From Platynereis dumerilii (lineage: Eukaryota; Annelida; Polychaeta; Phyllodocida; Nereididae), in contig JAPTHN010000019.1 in the NCBI GenBank assembly GCA_026936325.1, positions 13,294,253 through 13,358,252 of the forward strand: DNA of 64,000 nt, in the 5' to 3' direction. Each line of letters starts with the position of its first letter. Position 1 is the stretch's first letter. Below the pieces are notes generated by a model that was given only the letters and a program-made list of their open reading frames with translations, had not been told where the DNA came from and ran no database searches. Shown here piece after piece: positions 36,701 through 48,619 of this stretch. Both the position numbers and the translations under genes were made by a program.

Positions 36701-39060
36701 CCTCTAAACTTGCATAAAGGACCCATTATTGATAAGGGTGTTTGAATATATTTCATTAATTATTTCCATTGTATTCTGACATTTTTTACATCACTCAAAT
36801 CGCTATCAAGCCACAGTAGGCTTACCATGCTCTATAGACCAAGGATAAAAGATATTTAGAGCATGCTGGATGTTGTTTAAGCCAATCTTAGCACTCAATT
36901 GATGTTAATAACAATTTATGAAATTCGAAAAACTTTTTTTCATGTAAAATGAAATTTAAGAAAACGTTGACCACTCAATTTTCTTGTAGACCCATCATGT
37001 TACCATTCATATGAAAGGTCTTTTTGTGGCCATTTCAAAAATGGTAGTTAGAACTTTGTAGCTTTAAAATTGACAAAGTTAGGCAAAACCGCGGATTCGA
37101 GAATTAAGACTTTTTTGCTGTTTTGGCTAAAAGTTCAGGCTCCGTGAGCACCCACTTCTTTTTAACTTAAGAGTCCAAAATTTTGCATGGGTGTATCATT
37201 TGGCAAATGGAACAAAACGAGGGGGTGTCTTGCCCTCTTTGGTAAAATTATTGGTTTTGCGAACCACCCTGATCTTCATCTGTGATATGAATAAATTTAC
37301 CTCATCCAGAGACCAAAGTACAGCAGCTTGATATATATATATGAGATTTTGTGATGCCATAATTCTTGCCACTAAATAAGTTCTTGTATAACTTAATGTT
37401 CTGAAGAGTGAGAAAGGAAAAATTAAAATCTTTTTAAGAAATCATCCAGTTTGATGCGTCTACATAATATATGATATACTGGCCATACAATTTCAGTCAT
37501 AATGGAATCTTGAATATAATAAATTGAATTGATCTATTTCAAGAGATTTACCATTGCTTTGAATGTGGAAACATGTTTCTCACTTCTGTAATGTTTGGGA
37601 GTGCACTTACTTGGCATCTTCAATATCAAGTTTCTTGCACAAATGCAACATTCATGTCTTTTCATCAATTCATTAGTTGAGTTATTGTATTACCATTCTG
37701 CTGTCTTTCCAAGAGTTTTCAATGGAATGTTCATAACAAATTTACAACATGTGGCTATCGATAGTTCTTCTTGAAAACTTCTCCAATTATTAGTACTCAT
37801 ACAGAGTTACATGGATAGCTGATTTGTCAACAAAAATGTGTAGAAACAAGCAGATAAATATATTTGATTAGATCGGCTGAAAGATTCCTCAATGCCTTTA
37901 AAGGAAGATGGCTTATTTCGATGATAGGCTTTGCTCACTTAATCTAATTTCTGTAATGATGGCTGATAGCATTACAAGGGATTACAGTATTGCAACCTGA
38001 CCCTTAGTTTTAAGGCCTGAGTGTGTCCTCAATGCAGTTTCCCAAATGCTTACTTTTTGTTTAATACAAGAAAAGCACTTTGCAACAGTTGTACTACAAG
38101 CTTTTGCCACCATTTCTATCTCAATGCCAATATTCTATTGACAAAACATAATTATGTGGTAGACATTTCAAGTATTTGATTAACTCTTTTGAAGCATTTC
38201 ATAATGGTGTCATTTACTTCTATGATAAACTGAGTGGTCTCTTATAGCCATATATGACAAATATTAGTGATGGCTCAGTTGCATGATGTGGGTAAATGCA
38301 ATCAGTCATAATAATGTCATAACTAGTGGAACTGATTGATGTGTCAGAAACTGTTCAATGCTTAGAAGGTGCAACTCAATCGCAAAATCAAAAATGAAAT
38401 ACCAAACTTAGCTCCTCTGACTGCCAAGGCTGTCCACCCTGATCTATTTACAGGGCCGAAGGAAGCCTCACTTTAGTTTTAATATCCACTCATAACGATA
38501 AAAGAAAGTACCAGAAGACCTCATAAATATAAAGAAACCAGCCTCACAGGTCCTTGACATTTTTGATATGAAAGAAAGGACAGTATGATCCAATCTGCAT
38601 TCCTAAAATGGCCAACATGACCAACAAATTTGAAGTATAACATTCCTCATCAATTTAATTTTCTAGCTGTCCTGTCTAGAGGTGTACAATTTTGGAAGGC
38701 TTTCCACAAGTTTCATAACTGCTGTAAAGGAAGGAAAAACAGTTGAAATTGCAATCACAAACTCAATTTGCTTCAAATAAAAACATGTAAGAAGACTGCC
38801 AGTCTCTTACAGAGAAACAAATGAGCAACAGACTGAGAATCAAGAAATGTGCAAAAAGAAAAACAAAAACACCACAAAAGTAGCCAAGTATTGAAACAGA
38901 TTGGCCACAGATTGCATTGCCTGGCGTAAGCAGCGACTGGACAAAGGTCCCACTCTGCAACTGGCAGTCCAATATCTTCATATAAACCGGAACAAAAGTT
39001 AAGGGCAAACTTCATCATTGGTCACAGTATGGGATGTCTTGAGTGACTCAAAGTAATTAT
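33700..39060. repeat. Array unit 5 (rearranged, short format)
   Basis: An E2-like segment (34020-34330) follows L7 of the previous unit, then L10 (34550-34740), L1 (37840-38060), X (38150-38720) and L7 (38770-39060). L8 and L9 are missing. The order L7-E2-L10 is unlike any other unit and implies recombination between units. Contains the 35264-37271 transposon. Confidence 0.7.
35264..37271. mobile_element. hAT-like foldback transposon, 2.0 kb with 350-bp arms
   Basis: Ends (T/C)AGGGTGGTTCG, with inverted arms of about 350 bp (35264-35612 and 36917-37271). It is flanked by an exact 8-bp duplication ATCTTCAT (35256-35263 and 37272-37279). The empty site AAAGGATCTTCATCTGTG is at 31552 in the sister duplication. 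The 8-bp duplication and CAGGG-like end fit hAT. The internal 1.3 kb has a 125-codon plus frame (36290-36667) without transposase features, so the element is probably non-autonomous. Arm mismatches are about 10 percent. Confidence 0.87.
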
Positions 39061-39099
39061 AGGAAAGCTAGAGTGAAAAAGCAATCTTGCAAAGTCAGA

Positions 39100-39100
<1 letters not shown>

Positions 39101-39126
<26 letters not shown>
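39101..39126. repeat. (TA)n microsatellite
   Basis: Uninterrupted TA dinucleotides for 26 bp, followed by TACATAT. Simple repeat only. Confidence 0.95.
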
Positions 39127-39131
<5 letters not shown>

Positions 39132-40710
39132 CAAAAAGCTCAACATTGTTCTGTGTCTGTACAGTGTACAGTGTGCTCTTTAGAGTATACACACTTGTAT
39201 TGATAGTGATTCAAGGATTATACTAGACAACTTGTATACTGCATTGATACGACTAATGTAAATGTATATGTTTTTAGATGATAAAGTATCCCACATAAAA
39301 TGTGGCTAACTCTTGCTCCGCCAGTGTCTCTCATCTTCTTTCAATGTGGTAGCAAATGAGAAAGTTGAGTGAACTCTGATTGAAGTCTCCAAGGGGATTA
39401 AAGGAGATTGGGTGGCTGGCTTAAAGCTGTGTTGCTCTGAACTGTACAGTGACAAAGTGGACAATTTCAGGCAATTTTATATCAAAATTACTTTGACTTA
39501 TATATATACATATGATATTATACAATATTAAAATTGATAACCTTTGCAAGATTGTCAAAAACCTACAAAGCAACAAGGGTGAGAGTAAGTTGATGTTAAA
39601 CGTGCCTAATAATATTCCTCGATGCAATCAAATTATAAATAACAGTTATACTTTTCAGTGAATTTCATAATAGATTATTGCATATTTCATCACATATCTT
39701 TTTAGAGAAACTTGCTACTACTTCCACAGCAAAGCTGTTCAGTGTATCACTGGTTAGACCTACGCTGTGATTGCTCATGTTGCTGCTAGCAATTCTTCAT
39801 AGGCCACAGGGGTGCAAGCACCATACCAGTCCAGATCTTGTGCCACAGCTATATACTCTGTGTCGTGCAGCTTTTGTTGTAGGAGAAGAAGGCAAATTCC
39901 AGCCCTTGCTTGTACTTCCCCTAATGCAATGACCTTGTCTCATGGTAGCACAGATCATGCTAAACGTATATTCATATAACATGATCTGTGATAGTAGTGG
40001 ATTAAGAAGCCTTCCTTAGGCACATTTTCGTTTGTGATTATGAGTCTGAAACTGAACAAATTTGTTCTACAATTTCAATCACAGATATTATGTAGGCAGA
40101 AATTGATCATCAGACAATTAAACGGTTTGTTTTGCATCTTTACCAGACATCGATATCACAAATATGACACATTGATAAACGGTACCATAAATCCTTCGTC
40201 TGATTCTTATGTCATTTAAGAGAAAAAAAAATTCTTCTTTTTATATAAAACATATTCCTGTGATATAGCTAATGACCCTTTTCTTATAATATCGCTAGAA
40301 AAGTGAACTTTGCTAATTAAGAAAATTATCGTTCGAATCTGCCCATTACGTGTTCAGAGAGCTCCTCAATTGCAAGGCATGATTTTTCCAAATCACTGAA
40401 AATTTATCCAAAACTCTAACTCTGACTTATGCAGCCATTCAAGAAAAGAGTTATACAACAACAAGCCTATTTTTTAAGACTACCTGTCTTATCTATGATA
40501 CAAGCCAGATCGTATTTAAAAACTTGAAAACAAATTAAGGAATTTATAAAATTGTGGCTTAATAATGGATAAATGTCTCAGACCCCATGGATATCAAACT
40601 AATCCATGCAATTCAGACATCAAAGCATAGAAATTACCAATTCCCCTTGAATTCCTTTTTCGTTTCAGTTTTATATTGGAAGTTGGAGCTAAATCTTAAT
40701 ATCATAAGTA

Positions 40711-41113
40711 CAGTACAACCATCATAAAATGGCTTGTCAGTTTGGATCGACACTTATCTATCAATCTACAGTGATCCATGGCGATCTTGGTTGATATGGA
40801 GTGATCAATCTGGAGAGATCTGTTGTGATCTGTATCTATCAATCAAAATTGATATTAATAAATTTACTTTTCTGTAACAAATAACTTCTGGATATATTTC
40901 CTTAATTAATATTTTCAACTGTTTGATGGACTTTATCTGTTCTTTGACTTATAATCCTAAATAATTCACATGATTGACTTTCACTAAAAGTGGATTAGTA
41001 GGTCACTACAGATAGAGTTATATCATCTCAGATCACTACAGATCACTCTTTGTCCAGATCACTCTAGATCACTATGGATCACTATGTTGAGTCACTTTAA
41101 GATGGTTGTACTG
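40711..41113. mobile_element. CAGTACAAC MITE, family M2 with GATC-word interior
   Basis: Length 403 bp. Ends CAGTACAACCATC and GATGGTTGTACTG, flanked by TA (40709-40710, 41114-41115). Both subterminal zones are packed with GATC/GATCACT words in opposite orientation (GTGATCCATGGCGATCTTGG; GATCACTACAGATCACTCTT). The empty counterpart, AAATATAAGCAACTAAAAGA, is at 45413. It shares the first 9 bp of its ends with family M1 but not the interior. Confidence 0.85.
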
Positions 41114-41730
41114 TAAATGAAAGACATTCAGTGCAGATGCACAATAAATTATTAATTAAAGGAGGCAATAACTCTCCTGCTGAGCATGGGATTAAACATT
41201 TACAGGCTAAAATGAATCTTATGATGAAACAGAATATGCTTCATTCATTCATATTATCAAATAAGTTTTGTAGCACATAATCCCAAATTTTAATGCTCCA
41301 AAAAGTAACCAATTACTGCAAGATAAAAGCAGTTTGTATAAAAACCAACCAAATAGGCATTAGGTATATGGAAATATCTGTTTTGCAGTTATATAGCTTG
41401 TGATTAACGTACAATGAATATATCAGGCATTTTCATCACTCCAATAACTTTGAAAATGGAACAATGGTGATTAATTGCCATCATTCAAAATGTTACATTT
41501 AAAAACTTTTCTCAAGCCCTGGTAACTTGCAAGACTATTAGACAGATAATATGATTTAAAAAACAACCACATTCTGAGACCCAGGTATGGATACTTCATA
41601 TCATTAGTGATTTTTAAATAATATCATTTATTCAGCAGAATCAGCTTTAAACTTAAATGCCTTTAGGAGTGAGAAAACAAAAGATTTTTTTTTTCCTAAC
41701 AAACAGTCCGATTTTATGTCACAAAGTTAA

Positions 41731-41800
41731 AAAGGTAAAAGTAAAGGTACTTTTATCTAACGTGGGTAGCCAAGCTAAGTCAGTGACTTGTATTACAGTT
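41731..41800 (-). mobile_element. SINE 3' fragment
   Basis: Matches the tail and last part of the body of the SINE at 24689-24886 (GTAAAGGTACTTTTAT, AGCTAAGTCAGTGACTTGT). The tRNA-like head is missing. Confidence 0.8.
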
Positions 41801-42514
41801 CTAGATGTGGTCTTCCTAAGAGTTTGCAAAGGAACGTTCATATCAACTAATTAACAGGTAGCCTTGCAGCTGTCGATAATTCTTCTCGGACATTTCTCCA
41901 ATACAAATAAAGACAATATGAAAAGCCAATTGGCCAAGAAATTTTGTTAAACAGGCAGATAAATATCTTGTAATTAGATAGGCTCAGTGATAGGCTAATG
42001 CCTTTAAAGGAAGAGAGCCTATTCCGATGATAGGATTTGTTCTCGTAATTAGATTTCTGTAACTGCTGCTGATAGCATTACAAGGTATTACAGTGTTGCA
42101 ACCTGACTCAATAGTCTGAACCTGCTCCATGTAGATCTATAGTCTCTCAAATATTTACTTTTAGTTCTCAGAAAAAGCAATGTAATATCATCACCTTTCG
42201 ATACAGGTCATTTTAATAATATCATTTGAACATACTGATTACAAATGTGTTTAATAAAAATGTTTCTGCAAACATTGATAACAAATGTGTGGTAGACATA
42301 CTTGTTCTGGCCTGAGACCTTGATTAAATGCTTTGAAGCTTTTATATTGGTGTCATTTACCTCCACCATAAATTGAGGAGTGTCTGATATGACAAATTTA
42401 GTGATGACTATGTTGCATGCCCTTTGAGAAATCCACTCACTCATAGTAATAATAATATCATCACTCTCATAGAACTGGTTTGTCTGTCAGAAATTGGCTA
42501 TTGTCTATTGCTAA

Positions 42515-42925
42515 GGGACCGTTCAGAATTTATGACTGGGGGGGATGGGAGTTTTGCTGGAACTTCCCGTCAAAAATTGATACCCCCCCTTGAGTTTCAT
42601 GCGGATTTTTAGTACCCCACCATTCGGTTTCACGCGTATTTTTAGTACCCCCCCCCTCGACGTACAAAGCAACATACACATATATATTGTTATACATGTC
42701 CACGCATACAGATTCGTGTCATTTCGCATACTTTTGATCGTAAAAAGTCCAAATAAGATGAGCATATGCGTGTTTTTTAACATTTTTTCTTTGTTAAAAT
42801 TTCTTACCCCCGCCTTGGAAGTGTTGCCAAAAATTAATACCCCTCCCCTTGAAACACGTGTGAAAGGTTAGTACCCCCTCAGCCAAAACTCCCAGCCCCC
42901 CCAGTCATAAATTCTAAACGGTCCC
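42515..42925. mobile_element. GGGACC MITE, complete copy
   Basis: Length 411 bp. Inverted ends GGGACCGTTCAGAATTTATG (one mismatch) run into a poly-G/poly-C stretch, flanked by TAA (42512-42514, 42926-42928). The 3-bp TAA/TTA duplication and GGG start fit PIF/Harbinger-derived MITEs. The interior repeats TTTTTAGTACCCC words, each followed by C-runs. Confidence 0.82.
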
Positions 42926-43088
42926 TAAGAGATATCAATTCAACACGAAAACTGCGAGTACCAAATTCAGCAGTTCTGACTATAAGGGGTTGTCCATCCT
43001 TATCTGACTGCAAGGTCAAATCATCTACATTGCAATATTGTAAGTGCTTCTAAATAGAGTATTGTCATGCCTTTTAAGAAAAGTATTA

Positions 43089-43345
43089 GGGACCGTTCAG
43101 AATTTATGACTGGGGGGGGGTGGGAGTTTTTGCTGAAGGGGCACTAACTTTTCACAAGTGTTTCAAGGGGGGTATTAAACTTTGACAACACTTCCAAGGG
43201 GGGTAAGAAATTTTAACAAAGAAAAAGTGTTAAAAAACATGCATAAACTCATTTTATTTGAACTTTTTTACGTGCAAAAGTCCGTAAAATGATGCAAATC
43301 TGTATGCATGGCCGTAAATAACAGTATATATTTTTGATGCATCAA
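43089..43345. mobile_element. GGGACC MITE, one-ended copy (inverted)
   Basis: Starts GGGACCGTTCAGAATTTATG and matches the reverse complement of the right half of 42515-42925, then stops before the other end. Truncated. Confidence 0.8.
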
Positions 43346-43397
43346 GGCCCAGAGAAGATGCCTTTTCATTATAGAGGGCCTAAGTGATGCTATCTAA

Positions 43398-43570
43398 AGG
43401 ACCATTCAGAATTTATGACTGGGAGGCTGGGAGTTTTGCTGGAACTTCCCGTCAAAAATTGATACCCCCCCTTGAGTTTCATGCGGATTTATGATACCCC
43501 ACCCCTAGGTTTCATGCGTATTTTTAGTACCCCCACCCCTCGACATACAAAGTAATTCACATATAAAAAT
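43398..43570. mobile_element. GGGACC MITE, one-ended copy (direct)
   Basis: Matches the left half of 42515-42925 (GGACCATTCAGAATTTATGA, then CTTCCCGTCAAAAATTGATA) and ends just after the CGACATAC word. Truncated; about 50 bp from the preceding fragment. Confidence 0.8.
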
Positions 43571-43749
43571 ATTAACACCAAATAAAATCTTGTCTTTCAT
43601 ATCAACCTAAATGAGTTTAAAAACATAATGTTTTAAGATATTTTGTGGTACAGAGCTGTACTGTTACAGAAGCCTTCCCAGAAGCTTAATGATTACACAC
43701 AAGGCCCGCGAAGGACAAATACTGTCAAATTTACCATTATGACATAATT

Positions 43750-44130
43750 TTGACAGACCTAAAGATCATCGAGGCTTTTCCTAAAGCTAATTCAGATTAT
43801 AATTTAAAGCTGCAAGACTGCCAATTACTTGTACAGCAGCAAATCAGCCATAGATTGAGAATCAAGAAATGTTCAACAAGAAAAATGTACACCATAAAAG
43901 TACAGCCAAGTATTGAAAGAGATTGGTTGCAGATTGCAATTCCTGGTGTAAGCAGCAACTGGACAAAGGTCCAGCTCTGCAACTGGCAGTCCAATATCTT
44001 TCTATATAAACCGGAACAAAAGTTAAGGGCAAACTTCATCATTGGTCTCAGTATGGGATGTCTTGATTTGCTGGAAGTAATTATGGGAAAGTTAGAGTGC
44101 AAAAAAGCAATCCCCAAAGTCAGAATATAA
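43750..44130 (+). pseudogene. L7 exon-like frame, unit 7 (126 codons, open)
   Basis: The best preserved exon-like frame of the array. It contains LKLQDCQLLVQQQISHRL, then LQIAIPGVSSNWTKVQLCNW, QSNIFLYKPEQKLRANFIIG and LDLLEVIMGKLECKKA. Six other L7 copies share this frame (for example SNWTKV...LCN in units 1, 2 and 6; NFII in all), with stops. The long-format copies have a shorter stretch before IA-P, apparently an in-frame length difference. The first 15-20 codons may be intron. It could be a surviving exon rather than a dead one. No family recognised. Confidence 0.5.
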
Positions 44131-46575
44131 ACATATCTAAAAGCTCTTTGAAACATCGTTCTGTGTCTGTGTAGTATAGAGTGTACGATTTATAGAAAAG
44201 AACAAGCTTGTTTTAATACTGATTCAAGGCCCTACATTTATTATGCTGGACAAATTGTGAACTTTAGTGGTAAAGTAATGTATCCGTAATATGTTTCATA
44301 TAATAACGTATCCTAAAAGGAGGATAAAGGAAATCTGATAGCTGGCTTAAAACTGTGTTTCTCTGAGTCTGAACTGTCTAGATAAAGTGGACAATTTGGG
44401 CAACTTTATGTCAAATTTACCATTACTGCTATACAGTATTAAACTTCCTAACCTTTGAAAAAAGTGTAAAGAACTTATAAAGCAGCTAGGATAAGTAAAT
44501 GTAAGATGATGTTAAATGTGCTTAATATAACCTCTATGCATTTATGTTCAAAATTACAGTGGTATTTTTTAGTAAAGTTCATGATAAATTGTTGGTTATT
44601 TTATTATGTCGCAAGGCGCCTTTAGTGAAACTTGCTACTACTGTTACTGTGAGTTTTTGCCTCACTGGTTAGACCTATGCTATGATTGCTCCTGTTGCTG
44701 CTGGCAAATCTTCAAAGGCCATCCACTCTGCCACAGGGGTACAAGCACCATACTAAACCAGGTCTTGTGTCACTGCTTAACACTCTGTTGTCCTGAAGCT
44801 TCTGTTGTGGGAGAAGAAGACACATTCCAGCCCTTGCTTGTACTTCCCCCAATGCAATGATCTTGTCTCGTAGTAGCACAGATCATGCTATAGGCCTACA
44901 AAGCATGATTGTGATAGTAGCTAGTTGAATAAGAGGCACATTTTCGTTTGTGGCTTGAGGCTCTGGAAGTGACTGAATTTTGTGCAACCATATCAATTAC
45001 AGACATTTTGTAGACAGAAATCAATCATCAGACAATAAAGTGATTGTTTCACATCACACCAGACAAAAAACAAATATATCCACGATTAAAAATATGACAT
45101 GTCAATTTACAACACACCATAAATCCTTTGTCTGATTCTTAGATCATTTGAGTGAAAGAAAAAATTTCATCTTTTTTATACTTTTTTATTACAATTTTTT
45201 TCGCAATTATACAACTAATTTTAAAAAGCGCCTGCTTGTGAGGAAATCTGTCTGATTTATGATAAAAGCAAGATCATATTTATTAGAATTTGTCACATAC
45301 CACATGGGTATCAAACTAATCAGTTAATTTCAGACATCAAAGCAAAAGAAATTATCAATTCCCTTTGATTTACTTTTCTTCTCAGTTTTATATTAGCAGT
45401 TGGAGCTAAATTAAATATAAGCAACTAAAAGACATTCAGTGCAGATGCGCAATTTAATTAAGGCAATAACTCTCCCGCTGAGCTTGGGATTAAACATTTA
45501 CAGGCTATAATTGAATTTTATGATCAGACACTTACAGACTATAATTGAATTTTATGATCAGACTATATAATCCAATTAATGCAAAGTATAGGCAATTTTT
45601 ATTCCTCATAAAAATCCGCCATATAGGCATTAGGCATATGGAATTATCTATTAGCTGTTATACACATAGAACTCATGACTTATGTACAATGAATATATCT
45701 TGGATTTTCATCACTGCCATACATGTAGGCCAGTGTTGAACACAATGATATATTCATAGTACACATGGTAAATTCTTAATACAGAATGCATTCTGCAATT
45801 TCTCAATTTAGCACTTTCTCAGAAATAGACAACTTCTGATAGTGCACATGATTTGCCCAATTCTTACTTCTCCCAATGACTCTTATTATCAGGAATATGT
45901 CAATATTAAATGAGATTCTACCTTATGCCCAAAAATATTCTCTATTTCTAGTCCACAGTGTATCAACGTGCCTCATGCGAGTTCCAAGCAAAGTTTAAAC
46001 TTCCTTCTAAAGAGTTTTGTCTAAACCAAATGCAGCAGCATGATTCTATTCTCAGAATCAGACAAAACAAGACAATCAATACTTTGCTCCTTCCTGAATG
46101 AATACATTCTGAAATTGCCTCATTCTGAGCCATATTTAGAATGGAGAGCAGACTTGTTTAGATTGCAAATACAATGTTACACTTTGTTATAGCCCCAGGC
46201 ACCTCTCAAGAATAGCCAATTAAAAGAAATGATAGCACTGTTTTCTTGGTATAAACATCTCAATGCAAAAATCACGAAAACTTAACAATGCATTGCAATT
46301 TCAACCATAACACATGTAACATGTTTATTGTACTATTGTGAATCGACCAGAAAGTTCTGTACAACTTAGAAATGACATCATCTCAAAATTTTTATATGTC
46401 AGAAGCAGAACAGAATAGAAGAATGCTGGGACATTTTTAATGATGTTTTAGGCAATATCCTGTGTTGCGCAAAAGAAACCAAATTTATTGAAAAGCTGGA
46501 CAGTGTAGCACTGATACTGCTGTAAATGCTCTTGTTGCTTCTAGCAAATCTTCAAAGGCCACCCAATTAGCCACA
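43800..46575. repeat. Array unit 7 (short format)
   Basis: L7 (43800-44130), an L9 remnant (44320-44420), L10 (44670-44850), post-L10 (44.9-46.2 kb), then a further half L10 (46500-46575) split by the large element that follows. Array sequence resumes at 49478 and fades by 50720 (L1 near 50600). Confidence 0.75.
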
Positions 46576-47032
46576 ATGGTACTCACTGTGCACTAACGAG
46601 GGGGGTACCCTCACCATCAGAGCAGCCATTGCAAGTCTCGATTCAAAGCAATTTCTGATCATCCTGGGCTTATTTCATCAAATCCAAAGCCTATATTTGT
46701 CAAGCACGTGGCTTAGATGTTAAACTTACTCTAGGACACACTTTCCATGCGTGATTTGACACAGAATTATCAGATTTTGTGCTTGAAATATATCATCAGG
46801 GCGAGGGTAACCAAACAAGCCTCTCGAGGGTAACACCATTTCCAACAATTGCTATGGCGAGGGTACCACCTAAAATGACTGGTCTATTAATATTTCTGTT
46901 TTGCTGTTAAGCCATTGTTTAAGTGTGATATAAACAGCAATAATGATGTTACCAGATAAGACAGATAAGAAAGAAAGACCCCACAAAATACGCCTATGGA
47001 TACACTGATAGATAGACAGATATACAGATAGG

Positions 47033-47096
<64 letters not shown>
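47033..47096. repeat. (GATA)n microsatellite
   Basis: About 16 tandem GATA/TAGA tetranucleotides with interrupted copies on both sides. It creates a spurious minus frame of repeated Tyr-Leu-Ser-Ile. Confidence 0.97.
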
Positions 47097-47097
<1 letters not shown>

Positions 47098-47149
47098 CTA
47101 TAGGTAGATAGAGAGATAGATGAAAACTTAATCTGACTGTTTATTTTCA

Positions 47150-47365
47150 AACGTTTAGTTTATCAGTCATGTTTCTCTCCATTTCCTTTCATTTACTGGA
47201 CAAGCATGGAAGTGAATGCCACAAAAAGGAAAGCTGTCACCAGGAGCGCTGAAGACCGCCAGTCATCACAGATTGTACATTTCCATTACTCTGTACAGTG
47301 CCATAGCATGTGTTACGTTGATGTGCACTATACAATATAAATAAACTTAAACTTAATAATATTGA
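47150..47365 (+). mobile_element. Possible LINE 3' end remnant
   Basis: Ends with GTGCACTATACAATATAAAT, AAACTTAAACTTAATAATATT, a layout typical of CR1/L2-group 3' ends. No reverse transcriptase sequence remains. Low-confidence call from base composition and tail only. Confidence 0.35.
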
Positions 47366-48619
47366 GGCAGATTCCATTTTGAATTTACATGTAGGCCTAC
47401 CACGCATCAGCTCTAATCTGTCTCGACATCACAATTTCACCCGTTATTATTCAATTCTTCACTATCTCAAATACATATCAGCAAGGATTCATGTTGTTTA
47501 GATAAAATGGACAGCTTCTGCAGTCTGTAATTTTTCATAATGGTCAATGGCCATAAATTATTTATTCATTGGGTAATGGGCACAAATCAAAGCCAAATAC
47601 CAGCCTCTCTAAGACCAAATGTCCTCCTTTATGTAAGTGTACGTTTTGAAATGATTATCTACCTGGCTATTTTCGAGATGTCCCCTTCCATGAAATGGAG
47701 TTTTGCTAATGTGAAAACTGAAATATATATGACTTTGAAAAAGTCCACAGGTGATATCTTGAGAGTACTGTGGACAATAAGCTATATACTTGATTGACTG
47801 AATAAACTTTATTGAGCAGCTATTAGTAGGATACTTCGCTGTTGTATGATGCATTGAGCTGGGAGACTATAAAACGGGGCTTTTTGCACCACTCAATGAT
47901 GCAAACTGCCGTCACACTGTAGCAAATCTAACTACGATCCAAGGACACTCAGAATGCCCCAAAAACGTGGCAAAATCGCCGCAAAATGACCACAAATAGG
48001 CAATTGTAAGTTGAGGAAGATCATGTGAGGTTCTCAGAGATGACACCACGACCACAGGCCTATCCTTCTGAGCTTCCACTACGTGTATCATTGTGCTTCA
48101 ACTGTGCTTGCACTACGATGTCCACACTGCTGGTGTGACCTCTGAGACCTCTTTGCAATGCTGGCAAGCTTGCAGTGGGCTTATACCGAACTCTGGCCAG
48201 GTCGCCAACTCACTGCGCTTGTTTTGTGGAAGGAAGAGGCCATAATTACTTTAAGAAAGTTTCACTGTGGATGGTATTACTTGGGAGAAGGGCATTTTGA
48301 GCAACTTCCTTGGATATAAAAACTATAGCGTAACTCTCCTCATGTCCTCTCTGTCTGTGAGCAACTCCTCCACCATCTAGGCAAACATATATTCAGAGAT
48401 ATAAATTGTGATACTAAATTTGTCATTATGCTCCATGCTGATTACGGATTATAAGAAAAAGTTTGACTTCCAATCAGATTTTAGAGTTGACAGGTTTAAT
48501 AATGGTTTTAGCAATGGTGAACTTACTTTTTCAAAGAGTTTATGTAGCTCTGACTCTTTATATTTTAATCCCACTAACTTGTGTTTATATGGGAATTCAT
48601 GTAGTTAAAGCCACCATTT

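Larger units (their letters stand above)
39060..43800. repeat. Array unit 6 (short format)
   Basis: A (TA)n tract (39101-39126), then L9 (39330-39480), L10 (39760-39910), a long post-L10 stretch, L1 (41940-42180) and X remnants (42310-43030). It carries the 40711 MITE, a SINE fragment and the GGGACC MITE cluster. The post-L10 part (40.0-41.6 kb) matches 44.9-45.75 kb in unit 7 (shared AGACATTCAGTGCAGATGC). Confidence 0.75.

Noticed and set aside
46887-47150. A repetitive Tyr-Leu-Ser-Ile protein on the minus strand
   Set aside because: It is translation of the GATA microsatellite.
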